Notes under the pieces: generated by a model
What the model saw: the letters and a program-made list of their open reading frames with translations, nothing else
Told to the model about the DNA's origin: nothing
Databases searched by the model: none
Shown: in pieces, positions 30,098 through 30,211 of the stretch
How the letters are laid out: each line of letters begins with the position of its first letter
Position numbering within the stretch: the first letter of the stretch is position 1
Position numbers and translations under genes: made by a program
Source of the DNA: Halocafeteria seosinensis
Lineage: Eukaryota; Sar; Bigyra; Bicosoecida
NCBI GenBank assembly: GCA_001687465.1
Contig: LVLI01000493.1
Span: 1-30,211, forward strand
Reading direction: 5' to 3'
DNA: 30,211 bases

Positions 30098-30211
30098 ATG
30101 TACAGCACTCGCGGAATGACCACATCTGCGGCGGCATCACTTGCCTCCTCGTTCCGTGGACTCTACCAGAAGCTTGGCCGGATCCTTCGAAGACGCCGGC
30201 GTGACTTGGAC
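30098..30211 (+). CDS. 5' end of a gene, truncated by window edge
   Basis: An open frame from ATG 30098 (MYSTRGMTTSAAASLASSF) with a second in-frame ATG at 30116. It runs to the window end. The first ~35 residues are rich in Ala, Ser and Arg and lack acids until the end (GLYQKLGRILRRRRRDLD). This suggests a mitochondrial targeting sequence or the first helix of an LYR-type protein. Only 38 codons are visible, so no family can be assigned. Confidence 0.45.
   Translation, partial: MYSTRGMTTSAAASLASSFRGLYQKLGRILRRRRRDLD

Overview
The window is nuclear DNA of a eukaryote. Its conserved genes are eukaryotic (NOT1, SLD5, ARL2, NHP2, PRA1, SGT, PKR1), and most are split by short GT-AG introns, typically 55-93 nt, which I placed by frame and family continuity. 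The compact layout fits a unicellular eukaryote, possibly an alga or another protist. I cannot name the lineage. TTAGGG-type repeats on the right suggest that telomere type.

Left part (1-9.4 kb). A P-loop ATPase of the CRN/RHS type (minus strand) runs off the left edge and carries a frame break. Next comes an unrecognised exon with a 28-bp tandem duplication at its end, then a microsatellite-rich gap. A multi-pass membrane protein resembling PAP2 phosphatases, with altered catalytic motifs, converges on the co-chaperone SGT. PRA1 (minus) and NHP2 (plus) diverge from a shared upstream region.

Centre (9.4-23 kb). The 2487-residue NOT1 scaffold of the CCR4-NOT complex fills 9.4-17.4 kb and has an unusually long first intron. 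It is followed by a DUF3179 gene of bacterial type, a six-exon ARL2 GTPase, a small one-helix membrane protein, a coiled-coil protein and the GINS subunit SLD5 with a long disordered N-terminus.

Right part (23-30.2 kb). A METTL21-like methyltransferase and the V-ATPase assembly factor PKR1 converge. They lie between two GTACC-rich repeats that share an inverted terminus. Beyond 25.2 kb the DNA is rearranged. Two nearly identical units of about 480 bp lie in opposite orientation 2.4 kb apart, and each can be read as a 475-nt segment beginning with GT and ending with AG. There are also short telomere-like arrays, a diverged direct duplication, an in-frame minisatellite and genes whose splicing I could not resolve. 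This looks like a subtelomeric or transposon-affected region, and the inverted 475-nt pair is the most interesting structure in the window.

The conserved genes are housekeeping functions: mRNA decay, snoRNP assembly, DNA replication, membrane traffic, tail-anchored protein targeting and tubulin or ARL biology. They do not form one pathway. Several lie head to head (PRA1/NHP2, DUF3179/ARL2, PKR1/24452 gene) and probably share promoter regions.
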